64,000 bases of DNA from Dolichospermum compactum NIES-806 (GCF_002368115.1 NZ_AP018316.1:4212666-4276665); one strand, 5' to 3'; counted from the first letter of the stretch, positions 17,493 to 26,822 are shown. A program made the numbers and translations. Notes: generated by a model from the sequence alone, not told the origin.

Positions 17493-18596
17493 TCAGTTAT
17501 TCAATAGACATCTCCAGAAATTAGGTTTTCGTCTGAGGAGAATAATACCATTGGAGTAGACCAAGCGATCGCCCAATAGGGACAACTGACGGGGTAAAAA
17601 TCCATCTCGTGCCAGAAAATAACACAGTCTCGGAAAATCCGCGTAACTGGTATTGGCAGCTAACATCAAAACCAACAGGGTAACAATTTGCAGAAAATAG
17701 TAAACAGGTCCTGTCCCCAAAATTACTCTACCCAAGAGGGAAACTACTGTTTGTCCTTCTTCGGGAACAATATGATAAATGTTCGCTAAGTAAGTGATAC
17801 CCACAAACATAAATCCCAAAATCACCCCTAAATACAACAGCGTGAGCCGAGCATTTTTCCATTCTGGGGCTTTAAAAGCTAATACTCCATCAGATATTGC
17901 TTCCACCCCCGTCAATGCCGTACATCCTGCGGAAAAAGCCCGTAAGATGAAGAACAAACTTATTCCTTCCGTAGTAGGAAGATTAGGATATTCAGCCGGA
18001 ACTTGCCCAGTTCCATATTTAAACAGCCCAATGCCAATTAATAGAAAAATACTCACAATAAAGGCAAAGGTCGGCATCATAAATAACTGCCCTGATTCCT
18101 TGACACCTCTGAGATTTACCAGCATTAATAAGAAAATGAAAATCAAACACAGCAGCACAGTGTGAGATTGGAGTCCAGGAATCGCTGATGTTAAAGCCGC
18201 CGTCCCCGCAGATATACTGACAGTGACAGTCAAAATATAGTCAATCATCAGCGAACCACCAGCCACGAGTCCTGGATAAAGACCCAGATTTTCTCTAGCG
18301 ACAATGTAAGAACCACCACTATTAGGATAGGCGCGAATGGTTTGCCGATAGGAAAGAACAACTATGCCTAAAAGGGCGATAATTGCGATCGCAATGGGTA
18401 GAGACAAGCCGAGAGCGCCACTTCCTGCTGCCACTAAAATGAGCAAAATCTCTTCTGTTGCATAAGCCACAGAGAAAAGAGCATCAGAAGAAAGAACCGC
18501 CAAAGCTGCCGCGTTGCTCAATCGTTCTTCGCTATGGGCGCTCGTTGGTAAGGATTTACCGAGGAAAAATTGCTTAATTTGAGGGTAGAAGGACAT
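17493..18596 (-). pseudogene. APC-superfamily permease, 3'-truncated (KimA-like)
   Basis: 367 residues from ATG 18596 (a TTG at 18614 is possible). About nine to ten transmembrane segments follow an N-terminal EERLSNAAALAVLSSDALFS, as in long APC permeases such as KimA-type potassium or amino-acid transporters. The central motif NTSYADFPRLCYFLARDGFLPRQ and DRLVYSNGIILL are well kept. Family members then continue for about 230 residues with further helices and a cytoplasmic domain. Here the frame ends abruptly in RRKPNFWRCLLNN, unlike the family. The downstream DNA is a heptamer array and the convergent tamB gene, so the missing part has been deleted. It is probably non-functional, though a short transporter cannot be excluded. 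Confidence 0.75.
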
Positions 18597-18838
18597 AAAA
18601 AGTCCAAATGACAAATGTGTTAACTCTGACTCAGTTAAGAATCAACTCAAACCTGAGTTTACAGAATATAGCAATTTGGGAAGATTTGTAACAAATTAAC
18701 TATTACAGTTTAGCCTAAAATTTTGCTAACAAATACAAGTTTCTTCAATTACCACTCGATGGTGGAGAAGATAGAAAACACTAAATGAACAAATACTCAA
18801 CATTTGTTAAATTATTAATTAATATTCACTAATACACC

Positions 18839-19513
18839 ATGACGAGCAGCGAACTGGAGCGATACTACAGAATCTTAGAATTAGAGCCAGGGGCTACACT
18901 TGAACAAATAAACCAGGCTTATAAAGATTTAGTGTTTGTTTGGCATCCAGACCGTCTCCCCAAAGACAATCTGCGCTTACAAAACAAAGCCCAGGAAAAG
19001 CTGAAATTATTTAATGAAGCTCGTGATAAACTGCGCTCTTTACGGGATAAACAGCCCACCTCATCTTATTCTTCGCCACCTCAAGCCGATAAACCATCAT
19101 CTAGATACTCCTATCCACCACACACAACTTATCAACAACCAAAGCCAAATTCAGATTTAAGCGGTAAAGATTTTAGTCGCGCTAATTTGAGTAACCGGGA
19201 TTTATCAGGCAGAAACTTGAGCTATGCAAATTTAAGTGGGTCTAATCTTAGTGATACCTTTATGCACAAGGTGATTCTCCGAGGTGCGGATTTATCAGAA
19301 GCCAATTTATTTAGGGCTAACTTACTTTTAGCAGATTTAAGAGATGCCAATTTACGCTCGGCGAATTTGATTGGTGCGGATCTTAGCGGTGCTGATTTGC
19401 GGGGCGCTGATTTGACAGGAGCGAGAATTCGTTCAGGCGATCGCCTGCTGGTAAAATTGATTGGAGCTAAATTAGCTGGAGCCATTATGCCTGATGGTAT
19501 AATTCATACCTGA
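18839..19513 (+). CDS. J-domain protein with C-terminal pentapeptide repeats
   Basis: 224 residues. An N-terminal J domain (about 6-70) has the HPD motif at 36-38 (VWHPDRLP), the element that stimulates Hsp70 ATPase. A Ser/Pro/Tyr-rich linker (about 72-105) leads to about twenty pentapeptide repeats of A(D/N)LXX type (SRANLSNRDLSGRNL and on to ADLTGARI), a right-handed beta helix. This fusion occurs in cyanobacteria and would target DnaK to unknown clients. A RBS is not obvious. The gene is monocistronic. Confidence 0.9.
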   Translation: MTSSELERYYRILELEPGATLEQINQAYKDLVFVWHPDRLPKDNLRLQNKAQEKLKLFNEARDKLRSLRDKQPTSSYSSPPQADKPSSRYSYPPHTTYQQPKPNSDLSGKDFSRANLSNRDLSGRNLSYANLSGSNLSDTFMHKVILRGADLSEANLFRANLLLADLRDANLRSANLIGADLSGADLRGADLTGARIRSGDRLLVKLIGAKLAGAIMPDGIIHT

Positions 19514-19885
19514 AAACAATCCCAGAACCTAAAAGGCAAGTTAAAATTACTGACGACATAAAAAACTTAGTAATATTTCTTGCTAATTAGATTATCAGTG
19601 AGTACCATAGTCATAGCCATTAAAATTAATAATATAGCCATAACCCATAATATGTGAGAGAATCTACTTCCTACTCTTTGACTCCAGAAGTCAAGTTTAC
19701 ATACAAAATAGGAATCCTGTATTCACAAAATTTAATGATCAATGTGGCTTCCTTCTCAGATTATATATTTGAATAGGCAGAAAATTTCAAGTAAAACTAA
19801 TACTTATTAGTCAAAAACTTCTGGATTCCTGTACTATTGACGATTGACTGGTAATTGTTAAAAATAATTTATTTTAGTTCTATTA
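19514..19885. other. Intergenic, 372 bp
   Basis: AT-rich interval between the J-domain protein and the epimerase. I see no repeat, RNA or small ORF in it. Confidence 0.5.
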
Positions 19886-20716
19886 ATGATCATGAACATT
19901 GCAATTATTGGCTGTGGTTATGTAGGTTGTGCAGTTAGCAAATATTGGCAGTCAAACAGTAATTTTATGCTGACCGCAACTACCACTAGCCCAGAACGTA
20001 TCCCTACCTTAGAAACATTAGCACAAAGAGTTATTGTCACATCAGGTAATAATCTAGAAAATTTGAAAGCCGTATTAAAAAATCAAGAAATTGTTTTATT
20101 AAGTGTTGGGGCAAAAAATGCAGATTCTTATGAAGAAACCTATGTAGATACTGCGAAAACTCTAGTTTCTCTCTTACCCCAATTTCCTCATATTCACCAA
20201 GTTATATATACAGGTAGTTATTCAATTTATGGAGATAGAAATGGTGTTTGGGTAGACGAAGAAAGCCCACCAGCACCAGCTAATCGCAATTCTCAACTAC
20301 TCAGAAAAACAGAAGATATATTATTATCAGCAAACAATGAAAATACCCGCATTTGTATTTTACGGTTAGGTGGGATTTATGGACTGGGTAGAGAACTGGA
20401 AAAAATCTTTGGTAGAGCCGCAGGAACAACTCGTCCCGGAAATGGAGAAGATATCACCAATTGGATTCATCTTGATGATATTGTTAACACCATAGAATTT
20501 GCTCGTGAGCATCGCTTACAAGGCATTTATAATCTTGTAGATGATAGTCATCTCACAAATAAAGAATTACTTGATAATGTGATGACAAAAAACAATTTAC
20601 CTAAAGTTATTTGGGATGCAGATAATAAAAACATCCGCCCATATAATGCCTGGGTATCCAATCAAAAGCTTAAAGATGCTGGATATCAATTCATTCACCC
20701 GCAAATAATTTTTTAG
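19886..20716 (+). CDS. NAD-dependent epimerase/dehydratase (extended SDR)
   Basis: 276 residues. The Rossmann glycine motif IAIIGCGYVGCAVSKYW is at the N-terminus. The active-site region is TGSYSIYGDRNG, followed by LRLGGIYGLGRE and a substrate-side WIHLDDIV. The YxxxK tyrosine is not in the canonical place, as in atypical SDRs of the YeeZ type. The start may be the ATG at 19886 or the one at 19892 (MNIAIIG), which fits the family better. The alpha/beta hydrolase gene begins 21 bp after the stop, so the two probably form an operon. The substrate is not known. Confidence 0.85.
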   Translation: MIMNIAIIGCGYVGCAVSKYWQSNSNFMLTATTTSPERIPTLETLAQRVIVTSGNNLENLKAVLKNQEIVLLSVGAKNADSYEETYVDTAKTLVSLLPQFPHIHQVIYTGSYSIYGDRNGVWVDEESPPAPANRNSQLLRKTEDILLSANNENTRICILRLGGIYGLGRELEKIFGRAAGTTRPGNGEDITNWIHLDDIVNTIEFAREHRLQGIYNLVDDSHLTNKELLDNVMTKNNLPKVIWDADNKNIRPYNAWVSNQKLKDAGYQFIHPQIIF

Positions 20717-20737
20717 TCCTCCTCCCCAATTATCATC

Positions 20738-21667
20738 ATGTCATCATCTACAATTAGCAACGGAACAACATTGCCAACCCAGTATTATTCTTGGCAAAAC
20801 TATCGTTGTGCTTACGAAATTCATCAACCTCTCAATTCTCCAGCAACAGGCATTCCTTTACTTTTAATTCATCCTATCGGTGTAGGTTTATCACGGCAAT
20901 TTTGGCAACAATTTTGCCGAGAATGGTATGATAAAAATCACCAAAATTATATCTACAATCCCGACTTATTGGGATGTGGTGAAAGTGATATGCCAGCCTT
21001 AGCACATACACCAATTAACTGGGCAAAACAGCTACAATACTTTTTACAAACTGTAGTCAAACAACCCGTTATTATCGTAGTTCAAGGAGCTTTATTACCA
21101 GTTGCCATTGAATTAGTGAAACTGGAAAAAAACCTAATTGCTGGGTTAGTATTATCTGATCCTACCTCTCGTCCAGTTATTACTAAAAATGCCCCCAAGT
21201 GGCAACAGAACTTACTTTGGAGTATTTTTACATCTCCCATAGGTAATGCCTTTTTCCGCTATGCCCGTACCCGCAAATTTTTACATTCTTTCTCATCTGA
21301 AAAATTATTTGCTCTCAGTGAAAACGTTGATGATGAATGGTTAAACACTCTCATATCAGATGCTAAAAATATGAATGGGCGTTATGCTGTATTTGCTTTT
21401 TTAGCCAGATTTTGGCAAAGGGATTATAGTCATGATATTGCTTCAATTCCTCACCGTACATTATTAGTTGTCGGAGAAAAAGCTCGCGGCATTAGCAAAG
21501 AAAGTAAACCAGAAACTCCCGATGAAAGATTAGCATATTATTTGAATCGCTTACCTCAAGGTCAGGGAGTCAAAATCATTGGCAAGAATGTTATGCCCTA
21601 TGAATATACTCAAGCATTTGTTGAGGTAGTATCACCATTTATAGCTTCTATTTCCAGTGCCATTTAA
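20738..21667 (+). CDS. Alpha/beta hydrolase
   Basis: 309 residues with the alpha/beta-hydrolase fold: an oxyanion-side HPIGVGLSRQFW, a DLLGCGESDMP strand and loop, and a late LLVVGEKARG strand before the final catalytic region. The nucleophile elbow is atypical: VVQGALLPVAIELV has Gln-Gly-Ala in the place where G-x-S-x-G is expected, so the serine nucleophile appears to be missing. It lies 21 bp downstream of the epimerase. It may be a non-catalytic member or use a different nucleophile. Family assignment is good; function is unknown. Confidence 0.82.
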   Translation: MSSSTISNGTTLPTQYYSWQNYRCAYEIHQPLNSPATGIPLLLIHPIGVGLSRQFWQQFCREWYDKNHQNYIYNPDLLGCGESDMPALAHTPINWAKQLQYFLQTVVKQPVIIVVQGALLPVAIELVKLEKNLIAGLVLSDPTSRPVITKNAPKWQQNLLWSIFTSPIGNAFFRYARTRKFLHSFSSEKLFALSENVDDEWLNTLISDAKNMNGRYAVFAFLARFWQRDYSHDIASIPHRTLLVVGEKARGISKESKPETPDERLAYYLNRLPQGQGVKIIGKNVMPYEYTQAFVEVVSPFIASISSAI

Positions 21668-21674
21668 AATTTCA

Positions 21675-22565
21675 TTATTTATGCACAGTAGGAGTTAAGC
21701 TGATTAAATCATCAATATTTTGTTTCATAGTTGTGCAAATTGCGTCTAAAGGTAAATCATTTTCGTCATAACCAAAGGGATTTTCAATTTCTAACCCAAT
21801 GGCTTCAATGCCTAACAACGTAAAGCTAACCAAAGCAGAAATTAACCCAGTCCACCAGTCAAGACTCTGGACGATTTGAAATGGCAATAAGAAGCAATAC
21901 AGCAATAATAATTGTTTGAGGTGAATAGCATAAGCCAAGGGCATTGGTGTTCTTAAAATTCGTTCACAAGAACCTAAATTATCTACCAATATATTTAATA
22001 GTTCCTGCATAGATGTCAGTTGATAACTATTAATGCAATTACGGTTATATTGGTGTTGTAAATAATCACTAATCCAAAAGGCAATCTCTAAAGGCGGATT
22101 ATTGATAATCTTCAGAGTGATGTATTTAGAATCTGGCATTAATGCTTCTAAATCACTATTTATAGGTTCACTTCGTAAATGTAGTTTTGTCGCTATTCCA
22201 AAAGCCACAAGTAAGTTTAAAGCCTCGATTTTATGCTCTTTATCTTCTGGTTCTTTTTCATCAATAGATACCCAAATTTGTCGAGCTAAATTACGGATAG
22301 TATTGACTATTGCCCCCCAGCATTTTCTCCCTTCCCAAAAACGTTCATAGGCTGTATTAGTACGAAATACTAATAACAAACCCAAAACGATGCTGGGAAT
22401 AACACTACCTAAAATTGGTTGAGAAACGGGAATTTTCAGATGATAAAATATAGAAATTAAAACTCCAAAAGCACCACACAAAAGCACCCGTTTGTAAATC
22501 GCTGCAATAACTGATCCTTTTATTTGTAAAGCACTTTCAAACCAGGGCAGTCTTTTCTCTAACAT
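21675..22565 (-). CDS. Bestrophin-family chloride channel
   Basis: About 296 residues from ATG 22565 (MLEKRLPWFESALQIKGS); an upstream start at 22625 would add a hydrophobic tail not usual for the family. Four hydrophobic segments and the bestrophin pattern are seen: VLGLLLVFRTNTAYERFWEGRKCWG in the N-terminal half and LPFQIV...GIEAIGLEIENPFGYDENDLPLD near the end. Cyanobacterial bestrophin-like proteins have been linked to bicarbonate entry into the thylakoid lumen. It is tail to tail with the hydrolase gene, separated by only 7 bp. Confidence 0.92.
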   Translation of the reverse strand: MLEKRLPWFESALQIKGSVIAAIYKRVLLCGAFGVLISIFYHLKIPVSQPILGSVIPSIVLGLLLVFRTNTAYERFWEGRKCWGAIVNTIRNLARQIWVSIDEKEPEDKEHKIEALNLLVAFGIATKLHLRSEPINSDLEALMPDSKYITLKIINNPPLEIAFWISDYLQHQYNRNCINSYQLTSMQELLNILVDNLGSCERILRTPMPLAYAIHLKQLLLLYCFLLPFQIVQSLDWWTGLISALVSFTLLGIEAIGLEIENPFGYDENDLPLDAICTTMKQNIDDLISLTPTVHK

Positions 22566-22974
22566 AAAATCCTTTGATACATCCAAGATGAGATAAAATA
22601 TACAGGAGACTGTGAGATATAACAATGCTTACTTAAAAATCCCTAATTAAAACCAGAAAGAAGAAAATCAGAAGTTTTCATCAAACCGGATATTTGTTGA
22701 ACACCGAATTCGTTCCTTGAAAATATTTCGAGTTGTCCAAGAAAGATTTAGATTAAATCCCCAAAAGTATGAACAAGTAATTTTAACAATTTGTGGATTA
22801 GTCAGATTAAGGATTGGCTCACTCATATTACCAACGAATCCTATAGGTCTGGGATAAAATTTACGCATATAAGTTCATTTTTTGCCTGGTTTTTATCAAA
22901 AAATATCTCAAATCCCTATGTTATCATTGATAACGGCTAATTTCCAATACTTGCATTTGTGGTTTCTAAGTTAC
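22566..22974. other. Intergenic, no supported gene
   Basis: An open frame on the minus strand (22668-22868, 66 codons) contains SEPILNLTNPQIVKITCSYF. I do not recognise it and see no ribosome site or neighbour support. The rest is AT-rich. Confidence 0.4.
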
Positions 22975-23337
22975 TCACCAAAAGACTTTGACAGTTTTTG
23001 GAGATGTCTCATGTATTTTGGCTAGTTCTGCCATGTATTCTATACGTTGCGCTTGTAGTTTATCTATCTGTTCTCCCAGATATAATAATGCTTGATATTC
23101 TTCATTTGTTAATATTTCTATTTCTCTTTTATCTATGAACTTTTCATTATCTATACTATCTTGATGTGTCGGCAAAAATAATTGTGCTTCATTCTTGAGC
23201 AAACAAGCTGCTTTTTTATGAGTACGCAAAACTACAAGTTGATAAACAAACTGCTCCAAATTTGGTTGGGTTAATTGTTCAACGGCTTTTAGCAGTTGTT
23301 CTGAAGATAATTGGACTTCAACGTTTATGCTTGGCAT
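22975..23337 (-). CDS. Small cyanobacterial protein, C-terminus possibly frameshifted
   Basis: 120 residues. The opening INVEVQLSSEQLLKAVEQLTQPNLEQFVYQLVVLR and the late EEYQALLYLGEQIDKLQAQRIEYMAELAKI are typical of a family of about 120-130-residue helical proteins that are very common in filamentous cyanobacteria and often sit next to toxin-like PIN or PemK genes. The family normally ends in a short Leu-rich helix. Here it ends in HETSPKTVKVFW, whereas the neighbouring frame would read RHLQKLSKSFGE. A one-base shift near 23005 is therefore suspected. No PIN/PemK partner is next to it. Confidence 0.6.
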   Translation of the reverse strand: MPSINVEVQLSSEQLLKAVEQLTQPNLEQFVYQLVVLRTHKKAACLLKNEAQLFLPTHQDSIDNEKFIDKREIEILTNEEYQALLYLGEQIDKLQAQRIEYMAELAKIHETSPKTVKVFW

Positions 23338-23513
23338 CTTTTTTAACTTACCAGCTATATTGCCAATATCTTATCAAGTTTTTGGTATCTTTCCCGATAA
23401 AAAATTCAGTGGCATGGTATCGCTTTCTGGTAACTATGAAAACCCTGTAATTGAGGGTAGGAGTCTTATTTTCCAGTCAGTCGGACGAAATTAAATTCAC
23501 TCGTGGAGAGAGT

Positions 23514-23643
23514 TAAGTAGGTGAACAGAAAAATTTAAAGGTATGTGAAGAAAAGTAAAATCACTCAAAACTCTCTTCCTGTTCCCAGTTAAGAGTTCCC
23601 TGTTCCCTTGCCCCAACGACAATTTTTAACGCCCACCTACTTA
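23514..23643. mobile_element. MITE, about 130 bp, second copy
   Basis: The ends are taagtaggtgaac and its partner gcccacctactta. Read on the minus strand it aligns along its length with the element at 7175-7290. It contains an extra 14-bp run of gttcccagtt-type repeats (about 23580-23605). It lies just downstream of tRNA-Ala relative to that gene's direction. TA dinucleotides flank both ends. Confidence 0.75.
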
Positions 23644-23694
23644 ACAGAAAAATCAGTTGTGTCATTAATTCTGTTCGATTAATTATAATTTGCA

Positions 23695-23767
23695 TGGAGC
23701 TAAGCGGATTCGAACCGCTGACCCCCTCAATGCCATTGAGGTGCGCTACCAACTGCGCTATAACCCC
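23695..23767 (-). tRNA. tRNA-Ala (anticodon GGC)
   Basis: The minus strand folds into a complete cloverleaf: acceptor GGGGTTA with TAGCTCC (G-U pairs allowed), a D arm AGCGCAGTTGGTAGCGC, an anticodon stem CCTCA/TGAGG with loop ATGGCAT giving anticodon GGC, and a T arm with GGTTCGAATCC. The discriminator base is A and the CCA is not encoded. It reads GCC alanine codons. No other tRNA is adjacent. Confidence 0.96.
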
Positions 23768-23883
23768 GAAAACCTAATTCAGTAAGCAAAAAGGCTTATT
23801 GGTTAGTTTTTATTTGTGTCTTTTGTGATTATATATCAATTGATGCTAATTCGGTCAAGATATTTATATTAAGAAATATTAAG

Positions 23884-23925
23884 TAAGTAGGTGGATATGA
23901 AAAATTATTGTTATGGCAAGGGGGC
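23884..23925 (+). repeat. Solo MITE end
   Basis: The text taagtaggtggatatgaaaa followed by attattgttatggcaagg matches the outer 40 bp of the MITEs at 7175 and 23643 (inverse). No partner end (acctactta) was found nearby. It is a solo or truncated copy, 117 bp upstream of tRNA-Ala. Confidence 0.6.
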
Positions 23926-23945
23926 AGGGGCAGGGGCTCACAAGG

Positions 23946-24147
23946 GTAGGTTTTTAATATTGTCTGTGAAGGCAAGACTGGGAAGACTTGGAGGGAACGT
24001 AGACAAGGAAGATTTTATCCGCACAATAGTCTTTTAACGGTGTGTTATTGTTGCCAAAAAACATCATCCTGTAGGGTTTTCCTCCCTTGTCATCTTGTCC
24101 ACCTTGTCGCCCAAGTCTTGCCCTCACCAGAATGTAAAAAACCTACA
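23946..24147. repeat. Imperfect inverted-repeat element, about 200 bp
   Basis: The left arm begins gtaggtttttaatattgtct and the right arm, read inversely, begins gtaggttttttacattctgg. Both continue with ggcaagact and end near gacaagg. The arms are about 65 bp each with a 60-bp middle. It looks like a second, unrelated MITE family, placed inside or beside the solo MITE end. The surrounding gene-free interval is 23768-24239. Confidence 0.65.
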
Positions 24148-24209
24148 CCTGTCAGGCAGGGGGCGGGAAATAAAAATTACAACTACCCAACTTCCTCTTT
24201 TTCTTCTTT

Positions 24210-24236
24210 CTGACTCCTGACTCCTGACTCCTTGAT
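24210..24236. repeat. Heptamer repeat at a gene 3' end
   Basis: Three ctgactc units then cttgattc stand a few bases from the phosphohexomutase stop codon, the same arrangement as at 8182-8211. Confidence 0.85.
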
Positions 24237-24239
24237 TCG

Positions 24240-25667
24240 CTAACCTAACTTAGCAATTTCACCTTCCATGAATTTAGCAATCTGACTAAGTTTTTCCGGT
24301 GAGTTGGTTTCCATGTACACTCTCACCAAAGGTTCTGTCCCAGAAGGACGCAGCAACACCCAGCTACCCTCTTCTAAATACAGTTTAATACCATCTTTCC
24401 TGCCCACCTCTTTCACCTTAATTCCTGCCACTTCTGAGGGCGGATTTTGGGTATAAGAATCAATCACTGCGACTTTGTGATCTTCCGTGAGGTGTAAATC
24501 CAAGCGATTGTTATACAAGGGTCCATCAGCTTCAGTTATAGCTTCTTGTACCAACTGACTTAAAGGCTTACCTTCATAAGCGATCGCCTCAGCTACTAGC
24601 ATATCTGCTAAAACCCCATCTTTTTCGGGAATATGCCCAATGATACTCAAACCACCGGATTCTTCTCCACCAATCAAGACGGCGGTTTCTCGCATTTTCT
24701 CGCCAATGTATTTAAAACCTACCGCAGTTTCATAAATTTGCAAGCCATACTTAGCAGCAAAATTATCTAATAAATGCGTAGTTGCCACAGTCCTAACAAT
24801 TGCACCGCTCTTACCCTTGTTTTTAATCAAATGCCGTGCTAGAACTAACAGCACTGTATTGGGAGTGAGAACATTGCCTTGTTCATCAACAATACCAAAG
24901 CGATCGCTATCACCATCGGTAGCCAAACCCAAATCCGCATGATCAGCCTTCACTGCTGCCACCAACTCAACTAACTGTTCCCCTTTGGGTTCAGGCATAC
25001 CACCACCAAACAGCACATCCCGCCAATCGTGGAAACTTTCTAATTGACAACCACAGTGTTGCAAGACTTCATCTAAATATCCCCGTGAAGTAGAATAAAG
25101 GGCATCATACTTGACCTTTAAATTCGCACTTTTAATTTTTTCCACATCCAACAAGGTGTAGATAAAATTTAGATAATCGGGCTTGGGATCAAAAGTAGAA
25201 ATTGAACCAGAGGGGTTACTGCTAGGTAACTCATCCGATGCTGTTTCTATGTTGGCGACAATAGTATCAGTAATTTCTGGAGTTGCAGGACCTGCATAAT
25301 CAGGAATATATTTAATCCCACAATAGGGTGCAGGATTATGACTAGCAGTAAACATCAAAGCCCCTGCGGAATTGAGAAGACGCGCATTGTAGGCAATTAC
25401 TGGGGTGGGACAATCCCGATCAGTAATTTTCACATTCCAGCCCAAATCCGCCAAAACTGCGGCAGATGTCCGGGCGAACTCGTCAGCTAAAAACCGTGTA
25501 TCGTAGGCAATTAAAACAGGTTTGTCCTTACTATAGGCAGTTTCTAGATAACTAGCGATCGCTCTCGTTACTTTCCGTACATTGGGAAAAGTAAAATCAT
25601 CGGCAATAATTCCGCGCCATCCATCAGTACCAAACTTTATCTTACCGGAATTGCTAGGGTTACTCAT
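24240..25667 (-). CDS. Phosphoglucomutase/phosphomannomutase family protein
   Basis: 475 residues of the alpha-D-phosphohexomutase family, which moves phosphate between C1 and C6 of hexoses. All four signature loops are present: KFGTDGWRGI at the N-terminus, the phosphoserine loop FTASHNPAPYCG, the metal-binding DGDSDRFGI, and the sugar- and phosphate-binding GGEESGG and RPSGTEPLVRVY. The sequence cannot settle whether glucose, mannose or glucosamine is preferred. It is shorter than the usual 540-residue glucose-specific Pgm. It is monocistronic and divergent from the nuclease gene. Confidence 0.94.
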   Translation of the reverse strand: MSNPSNSGKIKFGTDGWRGIIADDFTFPNVRKVTRAIASYLETAYSKDKPVLIAYDTRFLADEFARTSAAVLADLGWNVKITDRDCPTPVIAYNARLLNSAGALMFTASHNPAPYCGIKYIPDYAGPATPEITDTIVANIETASDELPSSNPSGSISTFDPKPDYLNFIYTLLDVEKIKSANLKVKYDALYSTSRGYLDEVLQHCGCQLESFHDWRDVLFGGGMPEPKGEQLVELVAAVKADHADLGLATDGDSDRFGIVDEQGNVLTPNTVLLVLARHLIKNKGKSGAIVRTVATTHLLDNFAAKYGLQIYETAVGFKYIGEKMRETAVLIGGEESGGLSIIGHIPEKDGVLADMLVAEAIAYEGKPLSQLVQEAITEADGPLYNNRLDLHLTEDHKVAVIDSYTQNPPSEVAGIKVKEVGRKDGIKLYLEEGSWVLLRPSGTEPLVRVYMETNSPEKLSQIAKFMEGEIAKLG

Positions 25668-25789
25668 ATTGCCACTCTCTCCCGTGCATTATTATTGCTA
25701 TTTACTATTAGGAAGCATCCCGCAAAGCTGTGGAACAGCCACTAAGCCGCAAGTATCCCCAAGGTAATTTCTCTCACTCTACATGAGCA

Positions 25790-26659
25790 ATGTCAACCCC
25801 CGATAGACCCTTTGTTAGTTACCACCTTTGGTCTTTATTTGCCCCCAGCCGGGGACAGGAACATTGGCATTGCCAAATGAGAAGAGGATTTATTAAAGCG
25901 CGACAACATGAACCACAAGTTAAGGCTTTATTGGCAACAGCCACACCACACCAGCGCATTGGCATTCTTGCCCAAAAAGGTGTGTATGAGTTTCATCGTC
26001 ATCTTCATTGGTTAACTCAGGTTGATGGTGTGGAAAAAGTGGCGAGGTTATTGGGATTGAGTCAAACTCATGAAACAGTTAAATATCGGGTATTACAAAT
26101 TTTAAGAAAATATCAAAATGCCCCTTTATTATTAGGTAAGAGGATTCTGGAATTAACTTCCGGTGATGAAGGTTTTCCTAAACCGATTGTGATTGAAAAA
26201 CAAGATTATTGCTTTCGTTTATATGCCGCTATGGACTGTATATTTATTGAGTCTGATAGCACCTTACATATTTTAGATTTTAAAACTGGTAGATCGGCCT
26301 TTGACCACAGACAAGCATTAGTTTATTTACTTGCAGCCCGTTATCTTTATCCTGGCAAACCCGCAGTTGCCTCTTTTTATAATTTGGAAGTTGGCAAAAA
26401 ATCGGAATTAATTACTATTAGTAATAGTGAGTTTAAAGCTTTAGAATCTGAGTTAGCAAATATTGCCCAACAACATCAAGAAGATTTACAACAATATGAA
26501 GCTAAAAATAGCAACTTCAGTCAAATATTTCCCCCGAATCCCGGAAACCATTGTCGTTTTTGTGCTTTTAGTTCTATCTGTGAATTCGCTGATTTAAAAC
26601 TACCAAAATCTTATTCGATGCCAATTACAAAATCTCACCCTTCTCCTACATCTTCTTAA
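25790..26659 (+). CDS. PD-(D/E)XK nuclease with probable Fe-S cluster
   Basis: 289 residues, RecB/Cas4-type. The core has YAAMDCIFIE followed by LHILDFKTG (the D-x-K motif) and a Q-helix at HRQALVYLLAARY. Four cysteines match the AddB/Cas4 Fe-S pattern: C28 near the N-terminus and C255-x2-C258-x5-C264 (CRFCAFSSIC) near the C-terminus. No CRISPR array, cas1 or helicase is near, so it is a stand-alone nuclease of unknown target. It is divergent from the phosphohexomutase gene. Confidence 0.88.
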   Translation: MSTPDRPFVSYHLWSLFAPSRGQEHWHCQMRRGFIKARQHEPQVKALLATATPHQRIGILAQKGVYEFHRHLHWLTQVDGVEKVARLLGLSQTHETVKYRVLQILRKYQNAPLLLGKRILELTSGDEGFPKPIVIEKQDYCFRLYAAMDCIFIESDSTLHILDFKTGRSAFDHRQALVYLLAARYLYPGKPAVASFYNLEVGKKSELITISNSEFKALESELANIAQQHQEDLQQYEAKNSNFSQIFPPNPGNHCRFCAFSSICEFADLKLPKSYSMPITKSHPSPTSS

Positions 26660-26798
26660 GATACCGGACTTATTCGAGCAATCCGGCATCTGTATCCTGC
26701 TTTTATGAAATAAATTTCCATGCCCAATTAGAAAATAAACCTTAATTACGGGTATTATATGGTTGAGGCATTCCTCCTGTTAATTTTCTAAAAATCCA

Positions 26799-26822
26799 CT
26801 TTTTAATTTCTGGAGCTATTCA
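26799..26822 (+). promoter_or_regulatory. Conserved leader of RNA-binding protein gene 1
   Basis: The 24 bases ctttttaatttctggagcta and the following ttca directly before the ATG are nearly identical to the leader at 27243-27266. It contains a GGAG ribosome site. Cold-inducible rbp genes of cyanobacteria have regulated 5' leaders, so conservation here may be functional or only reflect recent duplication. Confidence 0.5.

Noticed and set aside
22668..22868. Minus-strand 66-codon frame
   Set aside because: No recognised family, ribosome site or neighbour support.
25790..26659. Fe-S PD-(D/E)XK nuclease as Cas4
   Set aside because: No CRISPR array, cas1 or cas2 in the window; the cysteine pattern is shared by non-Cas nucleases.
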